From assembly GCA_027475525.1 (NCBI GenBank), contig JAMWFC010000037.1:191419-255418 (forward strand): a stretch of DNA of 64,000 nt. The letters are read 5' to 3'. Below, in pieces: positions 1 to 9,695 of this stretch. The position numbers were made by a program, and so were the translations under genes. The notes beneath the pieces are model-generated. The model saw only the letters and a program-made list of their open reading frames with translations, did no database searches and had not been told where the DNA came from. Each line of letters starts with the position of its first letter. Within the stretch, counting starts at the first letter, position 1. The stretch comes from Macrolepiota albuminosa. Its lineage: Eukaryota > Basidiomycota > Agaricomycetes > Agaricales > Agaricaceae.

Positions 1-10
1 AGAGAAAAGC

Positions 11-562
11 TTACTTCCTCGCGCTCCCTTCTAAGCTTCTCACGTTGCCCAGTAACAATAAGAGCGTCTGCGAAAGAAAAGAAGGCCTGGACGCCGCCGG
101 AATCATCAGCAGCGCCACGATCCAGCAAAGGGAGGATCTCAGAGAGGGTATCACAGAGACCCTTCTGATCAGAGAGATGGCCGAAGGTGCTCTCGTTGGC
201 AAAACGCTGTACGAGGCATCAGACCGAAGTAATAAAGGGAAAAGAGAGAAACAGGGAAAACAGACCCAGCCAGCACCGTCTAAAAACTGAGCATGGTCGG
301 CAGGCGTACCGGGAAAAGACCTAGCGGTGGCACAGAGGCCTATGACGGCCTCTGCGAACCACGGGTACTTAAAAACGGACGTTATAACCTTGTTACCATC
401 GCGCTTGACAGCGCGCTGGAACAGACCGTGATAATCGGTCGGCACAGGCAGGATTGGAGGAGGGGGAACAGGCGGCTTGGGAGGAGTCGAAATGACAACT
501 TGAGGACGCGGTCTGGCACTGGCGGACTTGCGAGGAGCAGTGGGAACACCGAAAGGGGCCAT
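11..562 (-). CDS. hypothetical proline-rich ORF
   Basis: An open frame of 183 codons on the minus strand starts at an ATG at 560-562 and stops near the left edge. The N-terminal third is basic and rich in Pro, Ser and Ala, with runs of prolines. A more ordinary segment rich in aromatic and hydrophobic residues follows, then a low-complexity Ser/Leu-rich tail that looks like non-coding read-through. I recognise no domain. It may be the first exon of a host gene continuing left of the window, or the start of a degenerate gag-like frame. Nothing similar occurs elsewhere in the window. The only support is ORF length and the coding-like composition of the first 100 residues. Confidence 0.25.
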   Translation of the reverse strand: MAPFGVPTAPRKSASARPRPQVVISTPPKPPVPPPPILPVPTDYHGLFQRAVKRDGNKVITSVFKYPWFAEAVIGLCATARSFPGTPADHAQFLDGAGWVCFPCFSLFPLLLRSDASYSVLPTRAPSAISLIRRVSVIPSLRSSLCWIVALLMIPAASRPSFLSQTLLLLLGNVRSLEGSARK

Positions 563-1783
563 GCTCGGGAATAAGGGCAGGTATCGTCATTTTAAGCTGG
601 TACGGGTATGATCGAACAACTCAGGAGAGGGAAAAGCGAAAAATTTTATTCTCTATCTACTGCAGATACGGAAGACAAAATTTTAAGCCTTTGGCTCGGA
701 GGAAATTGAAAATGGAAAGGCTGGGCTCACCAAGCTGGTTACGATGACTGGGGACAGTCATTACATAGTGTGGGGGAGGTGATACGAATGCCTCTGAAAC
801 GAGGCATACGAAAGACAAAGAAAGGCTCCCTAAAAATAAACAAACCAAACGGTTATCTGCTGAAAACTGTAAGCAGGCGTCAAAAACTGTAGACACGGGA
901 GCCTTCACCTTGAAAAAGACTCACAACGTGTAAAGACGACGAACTCAGCACGTAAGCAGCCAAGTAGAGAGGCGCCGAATATCTGATCAAAGGGATAGCC
1001 GACAGTGGCGGTGCTCGGCAGACAGATCCGGCATCAACCATCAAAAAGAACTATCCCCGAGTGACGACGTACCATTGGAAACAACAAAGAGCCTCGTCCT
1101 CAGCACCTTGACACACACGTTGTACCACAACCACGCAATCACGACATACCACTCTGGCAAGGAAAGGAAGAAGTCCTCAGCACCTTGACACACACGTTGT
1201 ACCACAACCACGCAATCACGACATACCACTCTGGCAAGGAAAGGAAGAAGGGTAATCGAGGGAAAAGAGTTAGAAGAGAAGGAATGGCCGAAGAAAAAGA
1301 TGGACGAACCTTTAGCCACGACGCCAAGCGCCGGCACAAACAGCAACCGAGGTCTAGATCCGGTACAATGCTACGCCGAGCGCCAGCCGTGTGCAATAAA
1401 CGAGGAACAATATAAAAACGCACGAGGGATTCGACGGTCCGTGCGTCGAAGGAGGCAGTATAAAAGGGAAGGGAATTTGAGGGAGTCAGGCAAGCAATTG
1501 CATTGCCACGGCTTGGAATCCCCAGGGAGCGGATATCTTAGGCCTACGAGCAGTACAGTAGCTTCGGGTTCAGTATTAATACTATTTTGACCCATTTTTG
1601 AGTGCGCTTTAAGCTACCTCTTAATAAATCAATTAAAAATTATACTATTATTACAACGTGTGCGCGCGTGTAACCTAAACCCCCAGAACTTCGTGAACTG
1701 AGGTTTTATATTTTAAAATCTAAGTCTTGTTCAATTTCACTTGGACAGCTTAAAAATAAAATAAAAACTTACATTTCGCATCA
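563..1783. other. region without recognised gene
   Basis: Short ORFs on both strands are unconvincing. Two TATA-like boxes lie on the plus strand near 1411 and 1461. A 77-bp duplication sits at 1096-1249 and an AT-rich stretch at 1610-1780. The right end is the breakpoint where homology to the La gene begins. It could be a decayed LTR or intergenic DNA. Confidence 0.4.
1096..1249. repeat. exact 77-bp tandem duplication (1 of 16)
   Basis: Two copies, 1096-1172 and 1173-1249, look identical, in non-coding DNA. The same 77-bp period recurs at fifteen other unrelated places here, which points to unmerged contig ends and not to a minisatellite. Confidence 0.9.
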
Positions 1784-2931
1784 ATGGAACCCAACGAGCC
1801 CCGAATCCTCCTCGCACGTATACTTAATGTACGGTGCGTGGCCACCGAACTTCTCTTTGATTGGGTTCTGTGATAACAATGACGTTAAGAAAACAAGAGA
1901 CCAACTTCAGACAAACAGCGTACCTTGATTTCATCCCTCAAACTTCATCGTCGCACCCTTGACAAACGGTACGTCCTCCGCCTTGACACTTCCCACGCCC
2001 TCCTCATTCTGCTGAATCAATAATTTCGTACCCATAAACTCCAGGTACACGTCCTTCTTCTCAGCCGGGGGGCCAGCACCGTTTTTGTTTTGTGCGTTGG
2101 AGACCTTGGCACGGGCCATCTCGCGAAAAGCGTTGAACCCGCGTCCGTTGGACATGACCTCACGGCAGTGGTTGGCAGACTTTCCTGTTAGTCCTTTTTC
2201 TTTGATCTTCATCTCACAATAGGCTTCCCTGAAACGTGGAATTAGATTATTTAGAGTCTTTAAATTGTAGAATGAGTCGAGATAGGATGAAAAATGACTT
2301 ACTTGCTCATAATTAAGAGCTCCTTGCCCTCGAATGTAGGCTTGGGGTCCGCCTTGAGGAACACATCGACGGTCGCAAAGTCTGCAAACTCTGCAAAGAC
2401 AGAGTTCTAGAACCCGCATGAAGTCCAGTCTGAAGGATCGTGCGTGAAGGAAACGTACTTTAAATGTCTTATCCTCTGTGTGCCTCATGCGCACCGCGTT
2501 GATCCTCCCATACTTCCTGAAGAAGTCCTCCAACCTCTTCTGTAACGTCGGTTCTTCATCTGGGAACCCTTTCTATGTCCACCTCATACATGAACAACAG
2601 GAAGCACGAAAACAGATGTTGAACACGCACTGCGTACACGCTCCGCTCGAATCCCCCTTTGGGTTCCTGAACCTCTGTACGACGATGAACGCGCTTTCCT
2701 TCTTCATCCACCTCGAGGAAAGTACTGGTGCGTAAGGCTGAAACGACCCAGTCCGTCCCTCTTGCAGAATAGTCGCGCATGCGTTTGAAGGAGGAGACGG
2801 TTTCGATGGGGACCCAATGATCTGGGTCTTTTGTGTAGAGTGTCCACATAAATCTGGCATAGGTATTTAGTTAGTTGGGGAAGACACGCATTAACAATGA
2901 TATGAGCGTTGAAAATTAAGGAGCACAAAGT

Positions 2932-3258
2932 TGACGCAGCATATAGGCAAATAGCTTTATTCGAGTACGAATATAATACAACAAATGTCTGGAGAGTGGA
3001 AATCGTAAGATAATTAGTAAGTAATGAAGTAAAAGGAAGACTCACCTGGAGAGTGGAAATCGTAAGATAATCCATCTCCAGGTGCGTCTCAACGTAATAT
3101 ACAATCTTAGTTATGAGACAGGAGGACGTCATAGATAAGTAATCAATATGAAGTTTAAGACATATACGTAGAAATAAAGAAAACATACGGGTTATGACTT
3201 AATGTATGACGCAGATGTTTCAGGGTGTATCCGTAGTCACAAGGCATTACCCTCGACA
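2932..3258 (-). repeat. copia 3' LTR
   Basis: The 327-bp LTR is identical to 7808-8134. The polyprotein stop codon (3237-3239) lies about 20 bp inside it. Confidence 0.95.
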
Positions 3259-4851
3259 CTCCCACTTGACTGTGACGGAGGAGAAACGATCCCTAAAAAT
3301 TCACGATGTTTTTCGAAGGTTTCGCGAGGCAACGCCTTTGTCAACGTATCGGCAATCATTTTCTGGGTAGGGACATATTCTAAGCGAATATTTCCCCGAG
3401 CAATATGCTCTCGAATGAAATGGAAGCGTATGTCGATGTGCTTGGCACGAGAATGACCGACAGGGTTCTTGGACAACGCGATACTTCCAGTATTATCAGT
3501 GTGAATAATGGTCGCTTGTACTTGTTCGAAACCGAGATCTTTCAATAGATTTCGAAGCCAAATGGCTTCTCGGGTCGCATTGGCAGAGGCAATATACTCT
3601 GCCTCCACTGTCGACGTCGCTGTCACCAATTGTTTCCTGGATGACCAGGAAACTAGGCTTCCGTCGATATCGTAACACCATCCGCTAACAGAGCGTCGAT
3701 CATATTGATCTTGAGCCCAATTGGCGTCGCTCCACCCTACTAGCCGAATTTGCTCATGCCCAAGGCCGCCCAATTTGAAGCAGAACGTCTTTGTCCCTTT
3801 CAGGTACCGCAAAACGCGTTTACAACCCATAAGGTGAGGTATACCTGGGTTATTAGAGAATTGAGCTAATAAACTGACTGAAAATTGAATATCAGGTCGT
3901 GTTTGGGTCGCGTATAGCAATGAGCCGACTAGGGATAGATAGTTTAGCCCGTTCGAATATCAAGCGTAATTATCACGTTCTTCTTGTGTGTGCGGGCATT
4001 GAAGTTGAGAAAGATCATGATTTGTCTGCAGAGGGGTTGAAACGGGATGGCAAGAAGTCATTCCAAAGCGTTCTAAAACGGAGTCGATGTAAATTGATTG
4101 ATTCAAATAAATAATTTGATTGGGTCGATCCCGTTTAATTTGAAGGCCGAGGATGTAATGAACTTCACCAAGGTCGGTGATATCAAAGTTCTTGTTCATG
4201 TCCCGTTTGAACGAAGTGATCCTCCTGATATCGTTACCCGCTATTGCCATGTCGTCAATGTATACGACAACAATGAGCAAAATTTGACCTCTAGAACGGA
4301 GTATATATAAGCAGTCGTCGGCATGAGAGGGTTCAAACCCTAAGGTCATGAGAACATCATGTAATCTCTCTTTCCACTTGCGACCTGCTTGTTTAAGGCC
4401 ATAAATGGCCTTGAGTAACTTCCAGTATTTAGCCTTACCGATTTCTTTTGGTGCACGCATGTAAATCTCCTCATCGAGATTTCCCTCCAAATATGCGCCC
4501 ACCACATCAATTTGATGTATCTCGAAGTCAAGGGTGGCGGCTAAGGTTAAAAACACTCGGAAAGTTGTGAACTTGGCAACCGAAGAAAACGTGTCGTTAT
4601 AATCGATGCCGGGGACTTGTGAGAAACCTTGGGCCACGATTCTGGCTTTGTATTTCGCGTGATTGCCGTGTTCGTCAAGCTTCTCCTTTAGTACAATTTT
4701 GCTTCCCACGGCTCTCTTGCCGGGAGGTAATTCGTCGATTTCCTCGAAAACACGCTTGTTGTGAAGCTGATTGTATTCAGATTTTATAGCTTTCTGCCAG
4801 CCGTCGGCCTGTGGAGAGGTCAAAGCATCTTCAACACGAGGACCAGAAACG

Positions 4852-5005
4852 GCAACGAAAGCTACATGTCCTGAATTCTCCTCGTCGTAACGATCTTGCT
4901 GATACCTGATCGGAATACGTTTAGTACAGCAACGAAAGCTACATGTCCTGAATTCTCCTCGTCGTAACGATCTTGCTGATACCTGATCGGAATACGTTTA
5001 GTACA
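4852..5005. repeat. exact 77-bp tandem duplication (2 of 16)
   Basis: It lies in the copia polyprotein before the RT domain, with copies at 4852-4928 and 4929-5005. It accounts for the change of frame between the linker and RT segments. Confidence 0.92.
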
Positions 5006-5360
5006 TGTCGAAGGCTCACGGCGAGGCAGATCCTGCCATCTCGACGACTTTCGAGGTGCAGGTGGTACTTCAATTGGATTCACGACGGGTGGAGGTGAGA
5101 GGGAAGGTGGCGTTGAAGGGTATCGTAACTCTTCAATTGGCGTTTCCTCTCTCATCTCGTTGTCAGTAAGCGGAAGTTCCTGTAATTGAGTTTCGACCTC
5201 GGACTCAGAGCTCGTAGAAGGAATGATGACCTTTTTCGGCACATCTGATTCAGGATAGACCGCTGTATCGATCATTTTGTTGATTTCTTCAGGAGACGAT
5301 TGAGTTAAACCAGGGTCAAAACATGCGAGTTCACTTGGAGTATCGTCTTCATAGAACTCG

Positions 5361-5514
5361 ACATCTCTTGAGGATATTAACTTGCCGTTTTCTAGGTCTT
5401 CTAGTTTATATCCTTTGGTCTCATCCGACCACCATCCACATCTCTTGAGGATATTAACTTGCCGTTTTCTAGGTCTTCTAGTTTATATCCTTTGGTCTCA
5501 TCCGACCACCATCC
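5361..5514. repeat. exact 77-bp tandem duplication (3 of 16)
   Basis: It lies in the copia polyprotein after integrase, with copies at 5361-5437 and 5438-5514. It accounts for the frame change there. Confidence 0.92.
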
Positions 5515-7795
5515 GAGCATTCGAACCCTCACGGCACGAGATTCAAGCTTGCCTTGTCAAACTTCCTTCGGAACATGAGCCCAACCCAATGATCCAAAGA
5601 TTCGGAGATGCGATATGTCAGGTACGCGTCCATTCCACTCTGTCAGTGGAATCTTCCCTTGAAGTGCTGACGTGGGCGTGATCGACCGTATATAGATGGC
5701 ATAAAGAAATGCCTCTCCCCAATACCGCAAGTCCATTTTTGCTCCATGAAGCATACTCCTTACCATTTCCATTACTACGGCTATAGCGCGTTCTGCAATT
5801 CCGTTTTGCTGTGGCCGGTAGGGATTCGTAGTTTGATGTTTTATTCCGTTAAGTGCACAAAACTTTCGCATCGTAGAATTAACGAATTCACTGCCATTGT
5901 CAGTTCGGATAATCTTAACAAACTGACCGCCATCGCGCTCATACATAGCCGTGACTTCGCGCACATTGTCTCCTACTTCCTCTTTAGTCTTGAGGAGTCT
6001 CCCAGTTGGAAAGCGTTTGCTGGCTTCGACAACTACCATTGCATAGCGATTTCCATCCCAGGTGGCTACACTCATGGGTCCGGTAAGATCCATTACAAGT
6101 AATTCATTTTTCTCGTATTTCGTCTGACTAGCGTCAGGCAAGGGCGGTCTTGTTGCCTTACCTTCAGCACATCCGCTGCATAACCGATCGAACTCTTGAG
6201 GTAACTTTATTTTGATGCCAGTGACTAAATTGTGATCGACCATGGCTTTTATAGTACGAGGGCTGATATGCCCTAATCGACGGTGCCATAAGCGCATGGT
6301 TGATTCACTGGCAACGTAAGCCACTTGATTATCGACTATTCCGATAGTCATAGTTTCGATCCGGTAAAGCGTGCCGCGAGTGCCTACGAGATTTGCATGA
6401 AGGAATTCTCGACCTTGCCAGGACAATGAAATTCCATAAGGGAAGTCGTGGAATCTAACCCCTTCACGTTGTAAGGAACCCAAACTAATGAGGTTAGCCC
6501 CTAGATTAGGAATGTGGAGAACATCGTGCAAGATGACGTCACTTGTACCAGAAGTCAAGTGAGTGCGGAACGTAATCGCACCTGTTCCTACGACAGGTAA
6601 TTGATTTTGTCCTCCAACGGATACGTGCTGATTGTTTGTCCTACGGTAGTCAATAAAATAAGTTTGATCAGCTACCATATGACTTGAAGCGGCACTATCG
6701 AGAAGTAACCCAGTGGGCATATCCTTCGAGGACGCCATCATGACTTGGCCTATTTCGCGAGATTCAGAATTTCGAGTGGAAACTGTAAGTCGAGCTTGAC
6801 CCGCATTCTTTACTTTCTTGGGCTTGGGGCACTTCGGACTCCAGTGTCCCTTCTCACCACAATTATGACAAATATCTTCGGGTTTTGGCTCGCGTTTAGG
6901 TTTTGACTTTCTTTTTGTTGTTTTAGAAATCTGGCGACTCCCACTCGATTCAGGCTCGGTTCTCGCAGTAAAAGCCAATGTCTTGCTAGTCGCGGCATCC
7001 TCCAAGGTAATGCGATCGAAAACTATTAATAATTCGGTTGTAACAGTTTCGAGCGTTAAGGAGGCACCCCGGAACAGCAAATTCTGTTTGACGACTTCCC
7101 AGGTAGGGGAACGAGGTAGTGATAACAAAATGGCATTGATTATGGTGTTGTCATCAATGCGGTGACCAGCATCAAGAAATCGACGACGTATGTTCATATA
7201 GAAGCCGAGATGGTCCGTTAAAGGAGAACTTCCATCCCACCGCTTTCCGTAAAGCTGCTGGTGATAATAGTGTACGTTGATCCCACTCTGTTGATCAACG
7301 TAATGTTGATGAAGGTGATCCCAGATTTTCTTTGAGGTGTCCAGGGCGACGATTGATTCGCGTTGAGTGTATTCGATGGCACTTCGAATTAACCCTCTCG
7401 CAGCGTCGTCCTTATTTAGCCAACGCTCGTACCTCTCATGGGCATGTTCCCATGCTGAATAATCCTTCGAATATATAATATTCATTGACTCCTGGCCTTC
7501 TTTAGGAACAGTCTGAGGTAACTTTTCTCCTTTAGGACAGGCAGAGGTCGACAATTCATCCTGATCATCTTTAGGGACGGTCTGGGGTGACTGATCCCTT
7601 TCAGGACGATCAACAGTCGACAATTCGGAGTATTCACTAGGAGGTTTAGGTGGGCAGGTTTCTCGTCCTGAGGTAACGCCCCATAACGATTTGGCCAGTA
7701 ACGCATTCTTCATATTGTCGGACCAAACATGATAGTTGGTACCGTTAAACTTCGCGAACTGTAACGTTTCCGAAGTATTATCAGACGCGACGGCG

Positions 7796-7807
7796 GGGCC
7801 CATAACC
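7796..7807 (-). other. copia primer-binding site for a half initiator tRNA-Met
   Basis: Directly inside the 5' LTR the minus strand reads GGTTATGGGCCC. This is the complement of GGGCCCAUAACC, the anticodon stem-loop of eukaryotic initiator tRNA-Met, not of its 3' end. Drosophila copia is known to prime from such an internally cleaved initiator tRNA. The site contains the probable polyprotein ATG (7801-7803). Confidence 0.8.
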
Positions 7808-8134
7808 TGACGCAGCATATAGGCAAATAGCTTTATTCGAGTACGAATATAATACAACAAATGTCTGGAGAGTGGAAATCGTAAGATAATTAGTAAGTAA
7901 TGAAGTAAAAGGAAGACTCACCTGGAGAGTGGAAATCGTAAGATAATCCATCTCCAGGTGCGTCTCAACGTAATATACAATCTTAGTTATGAGACAGGAG
8001 GACGTCATAGATAAGTAATCAATATGAAGTTTAAGACATATACGTAGAAATAAAGAAAACATACGGGTTATGACTTAATGTATGACGCAGATGTTTCAGG
8101 GTGTATCCGTAGTCACAAGGCATTACCCTCGACA
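7808..8134 (-). repeat. copia 5' LTR
   Basis: The 327-bp LTR, 5' end of the element in its own orientation, has TG..CA ends and matches 2932-3258 base for base as far as I can read. It contains a short internal direct repeat (GGAGAGTGGAAATCGTAAGA, at about 7866 and 7923). Confidence 0.95.
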
Positions 8135-8498
8135 AAAGTTCGTATGCTGGTGAATGGGACTGCGGGCTACGGTATTTCACAATGCATGCACTTGTTGTTA
8201 AGATTGTTATCTAGAGACTCATCATATGGAAGGTTTGAATCCGCGAAGCAGAATTCAACTTGAGATACCATACAGTCAAGATGCGAGAAGATGATTGAAC
8301 AGCAAAAGACACTCTCTGAGCAGCCGCTTTTGTCTTTAGCTCTACATCTTCCTCTCCAATAGCAGCCAGCGCGGTTTCAGCAATAGCAGCAGCATCAGCC
8401 GAGGTCGAAGTCTCTGCCTTGCTCTCTTCAGGAACAGCCGGTGCTTCCGCGGTAGTCATCGTGACATTTTCTTCAGCCATAGTTATAGAACTTAATCT

Positions 8499-8690
8499 GT
8501 CGCTACAGGTCTGCATTGTCTTGCGTTTTATTATATACCTACTTTACTAGCTAATAGACCATGAAGATTGCTTTGTTCTGACGCTCGTATCTTGGTTCGA
8601 CTATCATCATACACAAAACACCCAAGAATTTCACCAGGAGAAGGTAGAAGCACAGCAAGCCACTAAACTTGAAGACACATTACAAGAAGC
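8499..8690. promoter_or_regulatory. La-NLR divergent intergenic block, copy 1 (left part)
   Basis: This block lies upstream of the La ATG (minus) and of NLR1 (plus). It is well conserved with 20548-20740, which lies directly upstream of NLR2. Head-to-head spacing suggests a shared promoter; in copy 1 a 0.9-kb insert separates it from the NLR start. No specific factor site is claimed. Confidence 0.45.
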
Positions 8691-9583
8691 ATGAGCCAGG
8701 ATTTGAAGATATGCTCCATTAACAAGGCTAAAGAATGGCTGAGTGCAGAAGGATTCATGGATGCACCAAGCAGCTCATCATTACATTGGACATGAAAACT
8801 GTTTGCAAGAACCCGTCCATGGGATCGCTCAGCTTCTGATACTCCTTATCCCACAACGGGAACGAGATTTCGTCGATTCGGACGCAATCGATGTCAACGC
8901 CGCGACGAGTCCTATGCAAGTCTGTGCAAGAACACCGCAAACAGCAACATCCTGGTCTTCGCGAGGACCCAAGAGCACCGTCGTCGTCATATAAGCCTTG
9001 AAACACCCCGCGCTTGCATTCAGCAGATTCGCAGCGACAGTCTTCAGGTTTCCCTCTAGCTCCGGCACGATTACCTTTGCAAAGCGCCTGATCCCCAGAC
9101 TAAGATCGAACGGGCAAATCCACAGAACGGACGGCGCACTTTGGCTTCACACTTCACGTTGCCCATTTCCATCGCGACGAGTACTGTCGTCCAAGCGAGA
9201 AACGAGGATTATTGTGTGCGAGGAGGACTGATAATATAGCTCTTCATGCTTCTCTTTCGCAAGAACGGTCATGGGATGGGAGGCAGAGATACTGGGCGAA
9301 GAGACGAGATGTGCAAGCTTTGTATATAGTACGATACGATGGTCTGGCTCAGTGGTTTTTCCGCTCACGACGAGCTCGCGACTGCATGAGAAGTGAACTC
9401 CGAGCATCGTCAGGTATGGAGTGTTAAATATTGATGACGCCGGCGCGGGTCGAGGATTTGCTGGTTTGGCGCTGTTAATAGTCTGCATAAGTATGCGGCA
9501 GGAGAGGGCAAGGACGGTTAGTCAGTTTATACTCCTAGCATGGTACGATTTACAGAATAGGCATTAGGGATGACAAGGGGTCA
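8690..9583. other. 0.9-kb insert absent from copy 2
   Basis: Homology between the two La-NLR spacers stops at about 8688 and resumes at about 9583 (matching about 20745), so about 0.9 kb is present only in copy 1. It is more GC-rich than the NLR next to it and carries minus-strand ORFs of 79-113 codons (9068-8829, 9488-9147). These could be exons of one small gene, but no domain is recognisable and no clear splice pattern joins them. No terminal repeats or target duplication are visible. It is either a gain in copy 1 or a loss in copy 2. Confidence 0.5.
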
Positions 9584-9695
9584 AGGCGTGAGAGTCTAAG
9601 TAGTAAGGATTCGATTCCAAACTTCAGTTGTAAGGTTGATTTCTCACACCCATCTTCAAGTGCACGTAAGTCATTGCCAGAGTTCAATTTGCATC

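Larger units (their letters stand above)
3237..7803 (-). pseudogene. copia Gag-Pol polyprotein
   Basis: Order from the N-terminus: gag, a CCHC knuckle CHNCGEKGHWSPKC (near 6830-6875), aspartic protease LLDSAASSHM (near 6690), GAG-pre-integrase LWHRRLGH, integrase with MDLTGPM (near 6080), TDNGSEF (near 5895) and AERAI (near 5780), RT with YIDD (near 4255), and RNase H with HTDNTGS (near 3505). The start at 7803 is chosen because it lies just inside the LTR; a longer frame would begin within the LTR. The two frame changes coincide with the 77-bp duplications at 5361-5514 and 4852-5005, and each shift has the sign and size expected from one extra 77-bp copy. TGA codons at 5557-5559 (an Arg is usual there, so CGA to TGA is likely) and 3960-3962 are real interruptions unless they are sequence errors. 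Confidence 0.9.
2932..8134 (-). mobile_element. full-length Ty1/copia retrotransposon
   Basis: The 5203-bp element has two 327-bp LTRs (2932-3258 and 7808-8134) that read as identical and carry TG..CA ends. It is flanked by a 5-bp target-site duplication AAAGT (2927-2931 and 8135-8139). It is oriented on the minus strand and sits in an intron of La copy 1. The coding order is gag, protease, integrase, RT, RNase H, which defines copia. Identical LTRs imply recent insertion. Two 77-bp duplications (4852-5005, 5361-5514) break the polyprotein frame and are probably assembly errors; two TGA codons remain. Confidence 0.97.
1784..8481 (-). pseudogene. La-type RNA-binding protein gene, copy 1, split by copia and truncated
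   Basis: La proteins bind the 3' oligo-U ends of new RNA polymerase III transcripts in the nucleus. Exon 1 (ATG 8479-8481) encodes an acidic, Ala/Glu-rich leader. The next exon (about 8265-8220) encodes the first half of the La motif (QVEF.FADSNLPYD). The copia element 2932-8134 lies in the following intron. Exon 3 (about 2855-2556) resumes at FMWTLYTKDPDHWVP and runs into RRM1; later exons cover RRM1 (near 2533 and 2340) and RRM2 (2220-1931). Defects visible against copy 2: a 4-bp deletion removes the 5' splice site after the La motif half-exon, a 26-bp deletion hits the RRM2 splice region near 1934, and the gene ends at about 1784 without its C-terminal exons. The junction of exon 1 to exon 2 could not be resolved. 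Probably non-functional; a working copy should exist elsewhere. Confidence 0.85.
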
